DNA of 64,000 nucleotides, taken from positions 231,887-295,886 of the forward strand of contig NMRB01000317.1 in the NCBI GenBank assembly GCA_002633025.1, written 5' to 3'. Made by a program: the position numbers and the translations under genes. This document shows, piece after piece, positions 26,501-41,500 of this stretch (positions are counted from its first letter, which is position 1; the number at the start of each line of letters is the position of its first letter). Under the pieces are notes generated by a model. The model ran no database searches, was not told the origin of the DNA, and worked only from the letters and a program-made list of their open reading frames with translations. The DNA is from Notospermus geniculatus. Its lineage: Eukaryota; Nemertea; Pilidiophora; Heteronemertea; Lineidae.

Positions 26501-29500
26501 GAGAGACTTCCTGGCGCAATAGTTGAAATCAAAAGATAGTGTAATGGCAAATATGGAAGATCATCAAAGCAATGTCATTTATTACTATCCTGCAGTTCTA
26601 TCACAAAGGAATATATATCCCTTCGTACCTTCAGAATAACGGTGGAGGTATAAGTGCGAAAAACACCAGTTTTAAGTTATTAGACACTATGAACTAATTA
26701 CATCACATAGGAAGGTGACGGTTATTATGTTTGGACTGAAGGTGCATTCTACCTTTTCTGGGAACGTTCATAAGAATGGACAACAAACTACACATTCTTG
26801 TCAAGTGACTTGACTGAATTTAATCAGAAATGTAGCCATCCTGCCAACAGCAAACTGATTGTGGCCTTTTGGATATCACCTTATGTCACACTGCAAATGC
26901 CATTCCAGGCTATTCTCAGGTTTACCCCACAAATATTCTATTGCGACGAATTTCAGTGGGGTTCATCCAGTAAAATAGTGGTATCACAACCAAGCAGTGG
27001 CCAAACCTGCGTTCCTTCCAAATGCCCTTCAGTCCTTTACTATGGTTAGTTTTTAACTATCATCTTCTACACACTCGTAGTTAACAACACTACATCCACC
27101 AGATTGACTGCAGCGTGGCACTCAAAGGGTTAAAAATAATTCCATTCTACAGGTTGTAAAAGTATTAGGATTTATAACCATGCAGATGACTACAGAACAA
27201 GTCAACTTACTTGCAATATTTACACATTTTTCCACGGAATTCAAATACGTGTTTGTGACAATAATCACAGGAACCAAACACAAGTTTTGTCTCAAATCTA
27301 CAGACAGAAAAAAGACAAAGACTGTGCTAATTCGGGCTTAGGATACTATTGATAGTGATTGGAAAATAACAAAACAGCAGGCGATGAATGCCTACTGATA
27401 GCTTCTGTGAGAGAACAAGCTGAAAGAGAGGGTGAGCGTTACAACATAGTGCAACAAGAAAGACAAATTAAACAGCAGAGAGAATGAGAGAGGCAGAAAT
27501 ATGCAGAATGTTAGTGAACTGTGGCATGTAATGGAAAGACGTATGCATTTGGTGCCTTTATCTTTCTGAATGGAGGACATACGTAGGGAAAAGGTTTACA
27601 TCAAAAGACAACTTCAGACGCAGTATTGAGGTTCTTTTTCAATGTAACATCTCAGACTGATACTGAATTCAGCAGTGCAAATGACTGAACCATCTCTATC
27701 CATCAGCACTACTGGAAAAGTTCCCCTCAATTTCCATGATATGATGCAATTGGTCAAATAAAATGAAACAATACAAACAACTACGTGCTTGACCTCCGTT
27801 CAGAAACAGGTGCTCATGACAGGTTGGGGAGGCAATTTGTTGCAGGAATACTGACTAATGAAACTGATATTTTCATGAGTATTTGCAATGTCGCAGTTCA
27901 CTGTTCAGTGTACAGCACTTGCAAAAAGTGGGTTGTACAATGAACATCAAAATAGGGCAAATGGTGTTTTTTGATAGAGAAATCTCTCCAAATACTTTGA
28001 TGTATTCATCATTCATCCCGAGGTGTCATTATTCAGAGGACATGGGGAGCACATAAGGACCTTTATTACTTCAGGATGCCATCATTAGGTTGAAAACCGG
28101 CTTTAATTCAATATCATCACGAATAACAACAAATGATGCCGACCAATTTTAAAGAAAGCTTGATCTTTTAGGCAACATTTGACCTAATTTCATAGTAGGC
28201 ATATTACGACCATATTAGGTGCTTAACTGGTACAGCAATATAGATCATTCCCAGTGTCCATTGGGGAAAGATGACTACCATACTCATTGTGGGCAATAAA
28301 ATTTGGTGCATCTCATTGAAGACTACCGGTAGTCATTTTGCCAATATTCCTACATCCTTGCCATCTCCCTGCCACATTGGGCGCAAGTATCACGGATGAA
28401 TATGAAAATGGAAAGTGAAAGAAAGCAAAATGTGATCCCGCCACTTATTTTTGCACAATTTCTACAGTGTCAAATAGTGTCCAGAAGGGCCATTTCTTTC
28501 CGATGCTAGAACCATCCAGCTAAACAATTCTAACTCGGCATTCAGCACCAGAAATAAGGACAGACATCACGATCAACACAACTGTGGAAATTTTGCATAA
28601 AGTGTGGGTGCCAGGCTCCTAATTGCATAAAATGACTGGTGTCATGAGAGATATCATGAATTTTATCACAGACCTACAGATAGCAGAGAAAGGAAAGAGA
28701 AAGTGAAACTATCTCTGTGTCAAGTACATCTACATACAAAGGGCCGTGCTTGATGAATATGTCTTAAAAACAGAGACTCATCCTAACTTGTTCAATACAT
28801 GTTTCATCCCCACTGCCATAAACTTTGTTTCATTCCATTCAGAGCATTTTCTGTATCTATTCATTGCAGAAGTCCAGAACAGACTCATTGTAGTGCATTT
28901 GTCGGCAACTGACAGGAAAGAGAGGCAGGGCATCTTTATAGGGACAAATGACAATACCAATTCAGAGTTCGACAGAAGATTTTCACTTGCATTCTTCATG
29001 AAGTATATTTCCCCAGACGTAATTGACTTACATCTCGTCCTTCATTGACGCAAATTCAGATCAACATGACTGTTACTGACACATGGACAGTGACTCATCA
29101 GGAATGTTTCAAAACATATCGAAAAAGTCTCTTTACAAGCTGAAGACCACATGCAGATGAAAACTGATTACAGGTTATGGTTCGTCTTGAAGTCCTCTGC
29201 ATGATAGCTCTATCAAATAATGCATCAAAATGTTCAATAATTGAAAATCCTTTGGGGGAAGAATACTTAGACTAAATAAGGTAGAATGACATATAGATTC
29301 TCGTCATTGACAACTTCTTGCATGAAGTGTTGCAACATCACAATTCAATGTATTGATCCCATTTTTAACTTGTATTTGACGTCAGCAGGGCCTAATCCCC
29401 TCCGATAATCAGCCCCTGGTTCGCTGAGTGTAATCGTTTTTGTTTTTTTTACCTTTGACCTATCAGGTGTCACTGTGCATCGCTTCTTAGTTAGCTACGA

Positions 29501-32500
29501 ATGATTCAGTCTTTGTTGATATATAGGTATTTAAAGCAGAAGTATTCAGTAGGATTTTTCGTGCAGTCATATCATTAGTAAATTATCGTCAGTACATGTA
29601 CATGTATTATGTGTTGCCTGTGAGGATTCTGGCCCTCTGCATTGCTTTGACACAATATTCCATGATTCAATTTCTACATGAACGGCCAGACATGCCAGGA
29701 AGCAAGCAGCTGTGGAAAGATTTGGGTCAAGAAAAACCATAACCTGATAAAGAGCAGTAAATATGGTAAACATACCACCACAATTCAGTGTCATAGAATA
29801 AAGCATATTAGCAAAGTTGAATATAGTTGAGAGAAGAAAGTGAAATGAACTGGGGAACAAGGATGAGAATGGTATCAAAATAATAAAGGGAAGAAGGATT
29901 TACAACATTGAGGCGGAGTTAATAGGTAAAGACTGCATTCCTTACTTGCATTCTTTGCATTTGTAGCCCAAGAACATCTGTTTATGGCAGTAGTCACACG
30001 TGGTGATCTTATAGGAGTTAGTAAACCTTGCAAGAGAAAGTTAGATAAGAGAATTGAGGTTAGGCTAGCATTCAGAATCACATAGAGACCTTTCTCCCAA
30101 TTCCAACACCCAAACTCCTCCACACCGATGACTCTAGGTGTCACAGCCTTGGAACTGAGAATTCACAACACTTCACCATTAATTAGAATGGCTGCTTCAA
30201 ATTTGGAATCAACTCTAGGATTTTGTGTTCAATAATGCATTATGAGACAAGGATGTCAGCAAGTTTGAAGCAGACCATCCTGCATATTAAGTTTTTCTCA
30301 TCTTGCGACATAGTTCTGATACGATGACACCGTGTCGTTCAAGATAGGTTAGCACAATAGCATATTTTTTGTTCCCGAAGCATGATATGCGTCAACTGGA
30401 TTATGAAAGCGAAAAATCTTCAAATTCCATGAGAAAACATTGAAAGATTTTTGCTCTCCCTCTGGAGAGTCGAATACTTCACTGAGATTAGTGATGCTTG
30501 TTCCTGCAACATTTAAGGCAAATGACTTCCACGGCAATATGGCATCTAAATTCTGAAGTTGTTGACTTCCAGCAGACGGTGTCTGTACACAAATGAAGCA
30601 GGAAAAAGCCTCACAGATGGCTTTGAAAAACAATGGCGCTAAAAAACGTTTAGGGAAAATGTAAGACCAAAGTCTGATATGTGAAACTGAATCCTTTCTA
30701 CAAGTGCCAGTTAGTATAAATCTGGTAAATACTGTTATCATAACTACAGAGGTATGGTGGCTGAAAAGAACACTAATGCTCAACAGGCCTGGATGGAGAA
30801 AATTGAAAAATTACAGCAAAAACATAACAACCTTGGCACACACAAGGTGAATAGCTTTGTAAATGCATTACACAATTGAGAGAATCATTCTTATTTTCAA
30901 AACAAAGCCTTACGCACATCTACATACAACAGTAGCTGAGAATATGGGGTACATGTAATTCTGTTGACGATGACAAAAATTATGCTTACTTTCAAACTAT
31001 TTTCAACATATATTAACTATTCATCAAAAATGGCAATTAGTTCAATAGAACATGATCCAGTAAACTTCATTACTTTTTACAAAATGGCAACAATTACCGC
31101 GGTACTTTGTAAATATTCAATTCAGTTCGGCAAAACCAGCAAATTCGGCAACGTTGGAACGTTGCCGAATTTGGCAACCGTTGCTGAATTCGGCAACGTT
31201 CTGTGAGCCAGCCCCGAACTGGTAAGTAGCTCACAAGTCGCATTCACTGCTCTGTAGGCATTAAACAGCATTGAAATGTGTTGGAAATGGGAATTACATG
31301 TATTCATTTATTGCTCTTTTATGGAAGGGATGGGGTGAAGTATGCTGCATGACCCTGGACAAATCAACCCAAAAATCGAAAATTTTTCGAAAATCCGTGG
31401 CTGAGACTCGCATTTCCGTGGCTGATTTTTAGCGCCGACTGGTGCTGCCACCTATGAACTGGAAACTTAACTTCCGATAGACTTGCGCTCAATCCAATGC
31501 GAAATTGAATTTGAAGGTTGCCGATTTTGGCAACGTTACCGCTGCTAAAATCAGCAACGTTGCCGATTATGGCAACGCAAGGTTGCCATATATAGCAACG
31601 TTGCCGAATTTGCTGGTTTTGCCGAACTGAATTGCACGTTTTCCTGTCAGGATCGCACATTTGCAGTTTTATCGAGGTACCTACCTATGGTTTATGAAAT
31701 GAGACATACTACAAGGTGTTTTGGGAGATTTTGGCACCAATAAGGAACCTGGAAAAAAGTAAATTACATGTTCATCAACAACACTGATTCCATTAAAATC
31801 TAAGTGATTGGCAAAAAACACTGGTGAAAAGCTACAAGCGCACTTATTCTACACTCAGGGAAATCAGAGGTCATATACAACTCATAAACATGGTGAGACA
31901 ATTAACTGACTTTCGAACATTTTTCGGTTTCTTCCTTCTTAAGGTAATAGGAAAATAAAGAAATAAATAACAATTCTATGATATGTTGTACAAGTTACCA
32001 AAGTCTTGTGATTTTCTAGCAATTATTGATTAGTTCAATAAAGATGGTTAACTAAGCTATTATCCATAAAGAAAATTAGAGACAGTAACGACCCAACAGA
32101 TGTTATTGTTAGTTACGTTAGCCTTGTCAGTATGTCAGTTAAGTACAGCACTCAGTTAATTCACTGGATACTTGAGTAGCTATTAGAGAGCATTCAAAGT
32201 TGCAAGCATGATCCTGTGAAACTACATCATCATACTTGTGCGGTACCAGGTACCAAAGACAAAAGAGCATATTAATGATTAGTGACATAAAGACAAACTT
32301 ATACTCTCTGATCCTGAACTGAACACTACAGATTTTTCACCAAGAAATATTCTGATCACTAACCACTGTAACTTTCATCAAGTCAAGACATCATAACACA
32401 ATCATACTGTTATTATGGCTTTATAACACTGGATACAATTCATAACAACACTATAACAGCAGCGTTAAGCAGGAGACAAATGTTCAGTAACTACAGTACG

Positions 32501-35500
32501 AGACACAAAATTCAGCTACGGTACTCAAGTAATGTATCTTAGTAGTAAGTTATTAGCGATACATTGCAGGGCCGTCGGAACAATCCGACAGGTTGCCGAA
32601 AGTGGGGGGCTAACAAGCGCCAAAGGCGCGATGACTCACCAGCGCCACCTCAGTGGGGGGTCTGCGGGCCTCCCCCAGAAAATTTGAAAATTAGAAGCTT
32701 TGAGACGCGATTTCCCGCAATTTCCGAGGCCTTCTGGGAGCATGAATTTTGTGGAATTTAAGCCTGGTTAGACATAGATACAGATGTTTTCGCAACCTCA
32801 CTTTTACCTTACGGAAAGTAAGGATTGCGACATGGGTTAATGCAGATGAGTTTTATCAGTGTAACCGCTGTCGATCCGTCACAATGGGCAAAAGTGAAAT
32901 ATGCCACTGAGCGTCGGCGATGATAAAGGTAAAATTGACGGCAATAATGAATGTTTTCATGTATATCAAAGATTCATGAAGAATTAAGAACTTCGAAAAT
33001 TTTCATCATAGAGTCACATCAACAGCTGGTAGTTAGATGAGGTCATCTTTCGTGAAGTTGCAAAACAAAGGACTGAAAAAGTGTTCACTGGTAGCGTTTG
33101 TTGCCGGCATCACCAAAATAAGTTCAACAACTTTCACGACTTCCTCCAACATAAACCGCTTGTGACGAACGAGACCTTTGACGAAGTCAATGGCGAATTC
33201 TCCACTGATGACGTCAGTGCGCGGAGATGCCGGGAAGTTGGAGGAGAGTGGCAAGTTGGTCTCTCAGGCGGGATTTGTTCAAATCACTGAAACAGCAGTC
33301 TCGCTGAATGCGCGTTATGCGAATATTGCGGTTGTTATGCGCTGGATGGTACTGGGGTGCCTCAGTGGTTGGGCTGAAATGTGGGGGGTTAAAGCCCCAG
33401 CCCCCCTGTTCCGACGGGCCTGCATTGTCGACAGTAGAACAAGGAGTTACATCAAAGATGGATGAACAACAGTCACTGGAGGTCCGACCTGCCAAAAACT
33501 CACAATGTCAGTCCACTGGTCACACCTCGATGCGAGGGTAGGACTAGGTGTGATGACTAGCGATTCCGCCATCGCCAATCACATTTCCTCACAGACACAG
33601 TATCTGCCAAACAGCCTGGTCATGAATGTCGACATTTTTTCCACTGATGTACTGTAGAGGTATGTATTTAGCAATTTGTGGTGTCAGACATGGACAAGAA
33701 ACTACATGTATTGACAATGTCCACAAAATGATGATGACCTCTAAGTCTTTTAAAATAAATCCTAACTTCTGACAGAAACAATTATCGATAATTTTAACTA
33801 AGACGATACAATGTCAATGATACAACAGTGAACTAGGTCAGTAACTCAGTTATCCACAGCAGGAACAGACATCATGAAATGTCTGAATCATGACCATTTT
33901 CCGGAAGTCTATGAAACATCATGTACCAAATGCAAACACAGAAAATGCACTGATTAGTGAAACATGTGAATGCACGTTTACCACCAGCTTTTCTTTGAAG
34001 GTACCCTCTCCGTTATGGACTTTTGACAATGAAACGGTACTTGTATAACTTACATTTTCTAAAATTATTTCCAGAGCAAGTGATACAAACATTATGATTT
34101 CATGATCTACCATAAGATAACTGAATTTCAACAGCAGACAGAACAGGGTATTAGCAGGTTACCATTTTCCATGCTGTACAAGGAACTGTACTGGGTAGTA
34201 TTGCACAATGCAGGAGATTTGAATATAGAGCCAAACTTACTGCTTTTTGTCTCATCGGGTAAATTAGAAGTGCTCCATTTCCTAATTTTAGTACCGTCTG
34301 GCAAGGTATAAGTGGCCAACTTACTAGCTTTGTCATCAGCTAAGTTAACTTGGTCATGATGTTTGTACAGAGGTGACTGCAGCGGTGACGTGTGACCTGA
34401 ACGAGCTTCCTCCGCCGATAATCGCCGCTTAAATAGTGCCTCATAACTGCCTGTTAACTTCAGGTCATGGGGTTTCTTTTTGTGTCGAAAAGACAGGTTC
34501 CTGAAAAAAGAAAAAACAACAGTTAACATTCGAGTTGGTAGAGTATCAGTGGTAAAAAGAATGTGTGGGACTGACCCTGTAGAGCAATGATGTACACAGC
34601 TTATAACCAAGAATGCTTATCTCGCAGCCGTGCAAACATGAAGAAGCATCCACATCTCAAGGGAAACACGCAAGAAGATACTATGTCAAGAACAAGTATG
34701 AACACCACGATGAAAAGAATTCATCCCTTCCAAATAAATCCGAGGGTTGGCTAAAGAGTACTACATGTATCTGTATCACTATCTTAACCCCTTAACTGTG
34801 TAATCTTTTTTAGTTTTTCTTTCTTAAATAATTTGCCAAAAAAAAGTATTTGGTACATTGTAAGGTTCCGGACATGATATAACGTCCTACACACTGTGAC
34901 GTGCCATTTTCTTGCAAGGCGTACTATTACGCCTTATGCAAGCTGTGATCCGTGGGTGTTTGCGGGGGTTCCCCGGATTTCATAATGACGTAATAGTACG
35001 CTGAACCCAGTTAAGGGGTTAAAGTCGGCATAGACAGTATTAACAGCTATGGTACTCCAATACTTTCAGTGCTGCTGTTTAAGAATTCAATTATTTGTCA
35101 AATGAATACTTAAAGAAGGAACATGGCTAGATTACTAATTGGGTGTCACCTAAAAACAACTAAGGCCTGCATGCATCAGTTAGTTCACAACTTTCATAAA
35201 TGCAGAGAAGACATACATGTATCATGCCAAGTAAAACCACAAAGAGAAGACCCACCAAATTGCTTTGCTGACAAACAACATAGTATTGTATTGTATGGCA
35301 GGGAACTCCCATTTCAGTTCCATCAATTTCTTTCATTTCTTATTACTTTACTTTCATTGCTGAACACCTGTTCATACTACAGCACAGGGATGCATTACGA
35401 AGCATTAAATGCACTACATAGCAATTCATATCCTTGGCTTTGAAGAGATAAGCAGCGCGTCCCTGTTTTTGACTTTTGAGATATACACAGAAGTGGTTTA

Positions 35501-38500
35501 GGTCTTATTTCAATCAAGCAGATAGTACTAACATCAATATTACACTTATGAATGAAAGTGAAATTTATGAAAATGTAAAGTATGTAAATATGTATCACAT
35601 AAAATCAATGTTCCAATGAAATGGTCCATGGACCATGTGCTCACCCGTTTGGACATATGATACTGTAATGACAGAGAGAGAGGTACATGTCAGTTATGAG
35701 CAATCTGTGCCAAGTTATTCCCAAGTTGCAGGACTGCAATGATTGTTGGGTTATGCCACCTGGCGGCCATATTGGATGGCTGATTAGGCCAAAAGTTCAC
35801 ATGCACATAAAGGTCATCTAGAGGGAGCCACATAGCACATTTGAGCGCTCTGGGTCAAGTCGTTCCCGAGTTATAGCACATTTGATGATTTTCGGGTTAC
35901 GCCACCTGGCGGCCATATTGGAAGTTTAATCAGGCCGAAATTAGACGTGCTTGTAAAGGTCACCTAGAGGGAGGTGAATATCAAGTTTGAGCACTCTGGG
36001 TCAAGCCGTTCCTGAGTTATAGCACTTGGATGGTTTTCAGGTTACGCCACCTGGCGGCCATATTGGATGTCCGATCGGGCTGAAACTCGGTATTTTTGAA
36101 GGTACCCCTCTAATACATGTTTCTGCAAGATATGAAGACGCTCGGTGAAATAATGAAGAATTGTGGCAGGTTCGTTACTTTTGTCGAACTTTGACCTCTG
36201 TGACCTTGAAAAGTAGGTCAAATCAAAAACCCGTTATATATGTTATGTATCCTTATTAGATACACCCATGATAAAAATTTGGAGAGGATCCAGTCATTAG
36301 TTCAGGAGTTATTGCACTTTTTGTGTTTTTGGTTTTGGCCACCTGGAGGCCAAGCCAAGAATCGAATCGGACTGAAACTTAGTGTCATAGGTCATATGAC
36401 CTAGGGGTATATATGTACCAAGTTTCAGATCAATAGCTTCAGCAGTTACGAAACGTGCCCTGCTAACGTCCGACGACGACGACGGACGCCGACGGACGAC
36501 GGACACCGCGCCACGACAAAAGCTCACGGGTGAGCTAAAAAACAGACAACAGACAACAAGAATGAGTAACCCATTTCTTGAGCCCTGAATAAGACACTAC
36601 AGTGATCAAGCATATTTGATAATCATTATTGCATACAGGAAGCAATCTAAAAAGTTGTATACTAGGATACTTCTGCAACAGTTCCACGTCAACTGCAATT
36701 CTGCTTACCAGTACAAATCTTTCTGAGAAACCAGTAGTTGAAAACATCAATACATTGTAATACTCTTGCCGAATGCTGACTATTTTCGTATGAATTTCTT
36801 CCGATGTGTGGCATCACCACCATGAAGTTGCGGCAGTGAATGACGACATTAATCTTATCAATCATGATAAGTGCCGCTGAATGTACATGTATGTACATTC
36901 CTACATCTGTGATCAGTCAAAATGTTTTCATCCAATGTGAAGTCCAGTTCAAACTTCGAAGTGATATACATGTACCGGTAGATAGACTGTTACTTTCAAT
37001 TTTGTAATCCTTCATATTTAATTTAGCTTCCACAGATAATCTACTCGACATTGACTCATTTGGAGAACGGAACAAAAATGTGTCAATCCAATTAAGTGTC
37101 CAAGTAGGTTACCGGTAATACAGAAAGTCATCAGAACTACATGTATCTCTCAAAGACAGGCCGTGAATTACCCTTGTGCGCTTTCTTTATGATGCAGTGA
37201 CTTGAAACTCAGGCGTATTGCAGTGAAAGGGCCAATAGCCAGGGGCGAGTGGGAAAACAAGCAATTGCATGAAGCGTGCATGAAAAAAAACATGGGGCTT
37301 ACTTGACACCATAAACACTGCCTAAGGCACGTGTTACCCTTCGCTGTACTATGGGGGGAGTCAGGGTCAAGCGTCGCTGGCCGTCTTCGCCTTTCCACCT
37401 ATTCAAAGTTGGGAGTGCTTCATGCTTAATATCCATGGGTTACATGACAAATTAATGGCAATAATATGATGATGACGAGCTTGAAACATGGAAAACAATC
37501 ACAGAACAGTGTGGAATACAGCAGCCAAGTGGCATGCATGAAATTAACAGAGTACGATTATGTATTGTATGAATATACATTACAGACATCTCATTCATGA
37601 TTTCAAACGGAAAGCGTGATAACCCAGTCGAGGTTTAGCACCAGGTCAAATGAACCATGTTTTCAACGAAAATCTATATCAATTCAGGATTTACATGTAC
37701 ATGTACTTCCAAAGCAGAAAATCTACAACAAAGTTGGCATACATGTGTACGTCTTGCATGTAAATTCAAAAACCATCATGTAACAGGCAAATCATGTGCT
37801 ATTACATGTACACTGGAGGTGCATCTCAAACTCATCCGAAATGAGCAAACCGTGCACCAAACCTGATGATCCCAAAAGAAAAGATGTCTATAATGCAGGA
37901 GATGGCCATGATGATTATTTACAATGAATCTATTTGTGTAATCTGTGATTTGCAGAACATCATGCATACCAACAAGCATACATCTTAAAAATTAAGGATG
38001 ATACACAATTTCAATTTGGAACAACAACACGGACCAGCACAGATGAATCTTGTGTCATATATGTATCAATGTGCATCAGAAGGAACTTTGCCGCAGGGTC
38101 TCAATGACCTATACAGACAGTGACTGCAGTAGGCGGGACGCAAGGACCGAGCACCATGAACACTGAGTCGCCAGGAGGGGGTGATACATTCATGCTGCAG
38201 CCCAAAAGCATAACACTTTGTAGGACTCCGAGAAATCCAGTGGAGCTCTCAGAGGATGCATTTGAAATTGGGAGCCCAGCTGAGGAGTTGGTGCCAAAAT
38301 ATGTCAAAACTGCCATTCACTCAGGGGTGCATAAGTTCAGAATTTGGCTTCGGAACACTGTGTTTGTCACAGTAGCTTGAACTGTATGTGGAGTCATTCA
38401 ATGGCTGCTTCAACACATTCTGGGCAATTGAATGATCAGTATCACCCAGCCCATGGGAGAGTAATGTTACAGCTATACGGCATACCCTGCTTACCTTATG

Positions 38501-41500
38501 CCATCAGGGTCCGTTATCCGACTGAACAATTGTGACTCGTGAGATTTACTTTTTGTGAGTGGAAATCCATCAGGGTATAACCGAATCTTGTTTTTAGGAG
38601 GGGGTGTGGCTGGTGCCTTTTTTGGTTTGACCAATGGCGGGGTAGGTGGCGGTGTAAGATTCCTACGATTCCCAGTATGTGGTCCAGGGGATGATGGCAC
38701 ACTTGCCGGTGGCGTTGGTGGTGAATCATCCTGCATAATATTAGTATTCCCGAAAAATGCATCTGGCGGTAAGGATGAAGTTGATGGTCTTTGTAATTTT
38801 GGTGAACTACCACCAAATGGACTACTTGAAACTGATTTACTAGTATGATATGAAGTCCAATGCAATTCCACATTTAATTCATCACTTTTTTGTCCTTGTA
38901 ACTGATGTTCTGTGCATATTTTTAATTTTTGTAAAGCAGTATTTAGTCTGCCCACTTGATCATCATCAGCACCAAAACGTTTCAGCAATAGTTCAACCTC
39001 CTCCTCAGACATTTCAAGCAACTCCTCCAAGGAAACCTGCTTTAGCACCAATCCCTGGAATAGAAAAACAAACCAAAGCTACCAATACAATTTACAAATA
39101 CTGAAAGACAATCTTTCAGTCTGATTCAGGGGACCAAGCCCAACATAAAATCAAGTTACTCACAGAAAAGGATCAAGGCTCTTTGAAACTTTGTCAGTGT
39201 TTGATAAAAAGTGTAACCATGTTAACTCTTCAAGTGTTACATGAGAGGAGAGTCCAATACACAGGCGGAAAATATTTTCATTCGAATCTCTCATTATTAT
39301 AAAATTCATTTTCACCGAAACCCACTCCGTCACTCACCTCTATGACACCCCCACCTATGGCTAGAATTTTAAGGAACTGTTGCACCCGTGGGTATTCTAG
39401 CAGAACTTGTGGCATGTCATCAGGGTGAACCATAGCTTTAGCCACCAACTGTTTGCTAAAGAGACTGATCAATTTGCCCTATAAAGAAAATAGATATTAG
39501 ATAATCTTCTATTCAAAGAGAATAAATACAACTCATACTCTTAATTTTCAAATTTTTATATACGCTCTAGTTTATAATCTAATCAATTTGGTACTGCAAC
39601 ATGTATTCTGAACTGTGTTCACCTCTTCTTTCATTGCCAGAATATGGATGAAATCTACATGTATGTATATCATGTACCGGTATATGGAAACAGACACGCT
39701 CCAAAACAGAAGAGCGAAATATTCCCGCAAGTTGACAGAACTACACTTTCTCATCTGATTTTCTGAATGATTAGGCCTATAGATCTTTTATAAGAAAGTG
39801 GAGATTGAAGCAAGAGGTTGGAAATAACAAACATCACTGGGATCTGGAACAAGAACCACACTCTTTATCTTCCCACACATTTCAAGTGCAGTCATCTTCA
39901 AAGAAACTAATACTCTTGCAACAAAAGGCTGTGACAAACAAGTAACCACAATTCTCTTGTCGTAACAAAAACAGGCGATATATCACAAGAGCTACCGTAC
40001 ATGTTGATGCAGTTCAAACCAAAAGCTGTGTTGCACACCATGCCAATGGATTTCTGAAGTCAATTTATGCTCACTTCACCTTCAACAGAAATGGCTATCA
40101 ATTCAAACATCATCTTTGCTGCATCAATAGTGAGTTTTCGCAAACCTGATGAAATACGAAGTACGAAATACGAAATTCTACTTCATTTTCATGATCTAAA
40201 TGTATTTCAGGAGATGTTGGTACCGGTACCATAAAATATCCCTGCCATGCCTGCTGCCAGAGCGTCTTTTAGCACATCATGTAAGATCGAGAGACTTTTG
40301 GTGCACCTTGAATTTTTAAATTTCCAATTCGTAGCTACGAAGTGGAAACGAAAGATAAATTTCCAAGTGTAATGTACACCGTAACTCTATCTGTCTTGCG
40401 TCATACCCTAAAAGGTGCACTTGCAGCAGGCAATATTTGTGGCACCAACCATCTCGAGAAATACATGAGGTCCTTGAAGTGAAGTCCAATTTCGTATTTC
40501 ATGCTTCGTTTTTCGCCAGACTTGCGAAAAGTCACTAATGCCAACCTTGTCACTTTTGCTATAAGCTGGGCCATGAAGACTGTGCCCATCTTTTCTTCAA
40601 CTGTCACATCCTGCATGTCTGACTCTGACATGTCTGAGGTACCATCTGATTTGAATACTTTGTGCACACCACAGCAAATATGTGTTGGTGACCGTTGCCT
40701 CAGGACACAAAATAAATCAATGTTGAGTCACAAAATGACTTGAATGATGCTATTTTCAGAACATGATAAAAAATAATGAATGGATATATTTTTTGTTTTA
40801 CAGTTGAAACACAAAATAGGATCCAGGTATTTCTGACCAAGACGTACAATGACACACCCAGAACGAGAGATATCTGGTGGCATAAGGATGGGACTCAGTC
40901 AAGAGCTGTAACAGACTGCGAAGAAAACATGAAATCAATCTCATGTTTCACCCATATACATCTAACCATACAACGTGCTGCACGAAGAAAGTTATACGTC
41001 TCATGTTTGAAAATGATACTCGGCGGAATCGATCAATACCATACAGAATGCTCGCAGCAATGTTTCTTTTTACCCACTGAACATCAGAAGCACAGTCGTT
41101 ATCTTGGTAATGACAGACAATAACAAATACGAGTCAACAGGATCAAAATAACCATCTCATCTCTCATCGTATTCTCAATCTCATTTTCATTGTCTAGAGA
41201 TCAAATTTTCCACCAATGAGAAGGAAGAATTAGATGCCATTACAAGACCCAAAGCACACATAATACTATTTCTGAATACTTTGTGCACACCACAGCAAGT
41301 GCTGGTGATTGATGCCTTATGCGAAGGTCTGTGGGTTCGAGTCCGGGAGGAAGAAGCTATGTCTTTCACCTTAGAAACCTGTCATGCCCCCTAAAACTAT
41401 TTCTATGTATTATTACAGACAATGGCTGGTACATGCATTCATAAATGTTAGCAAATGCTTTTACTTAAGATTTGCACAGCAAGTTCCAATGTAAATGTAC

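Noticed and set aside
30349-30783. Minus-strand 144-aa frame in KSR intron
   Set aside because: No splice context fits the KSR phase, no recognisable domain, and no repeat signature.
33919-34131. KSR exon candidate ([19 protein letters not shown])
   Set aside because: The acceptor has no pyrimidine tract and the phase does not fit. Exon 31685-31748 (ending INHR) fills the required place exactly.
34128-34610. Minus-strand 160-aa frame as an independent gene
   Set aside because: Its central part is KSR exon 34241-34500; the ends are intron read-through.
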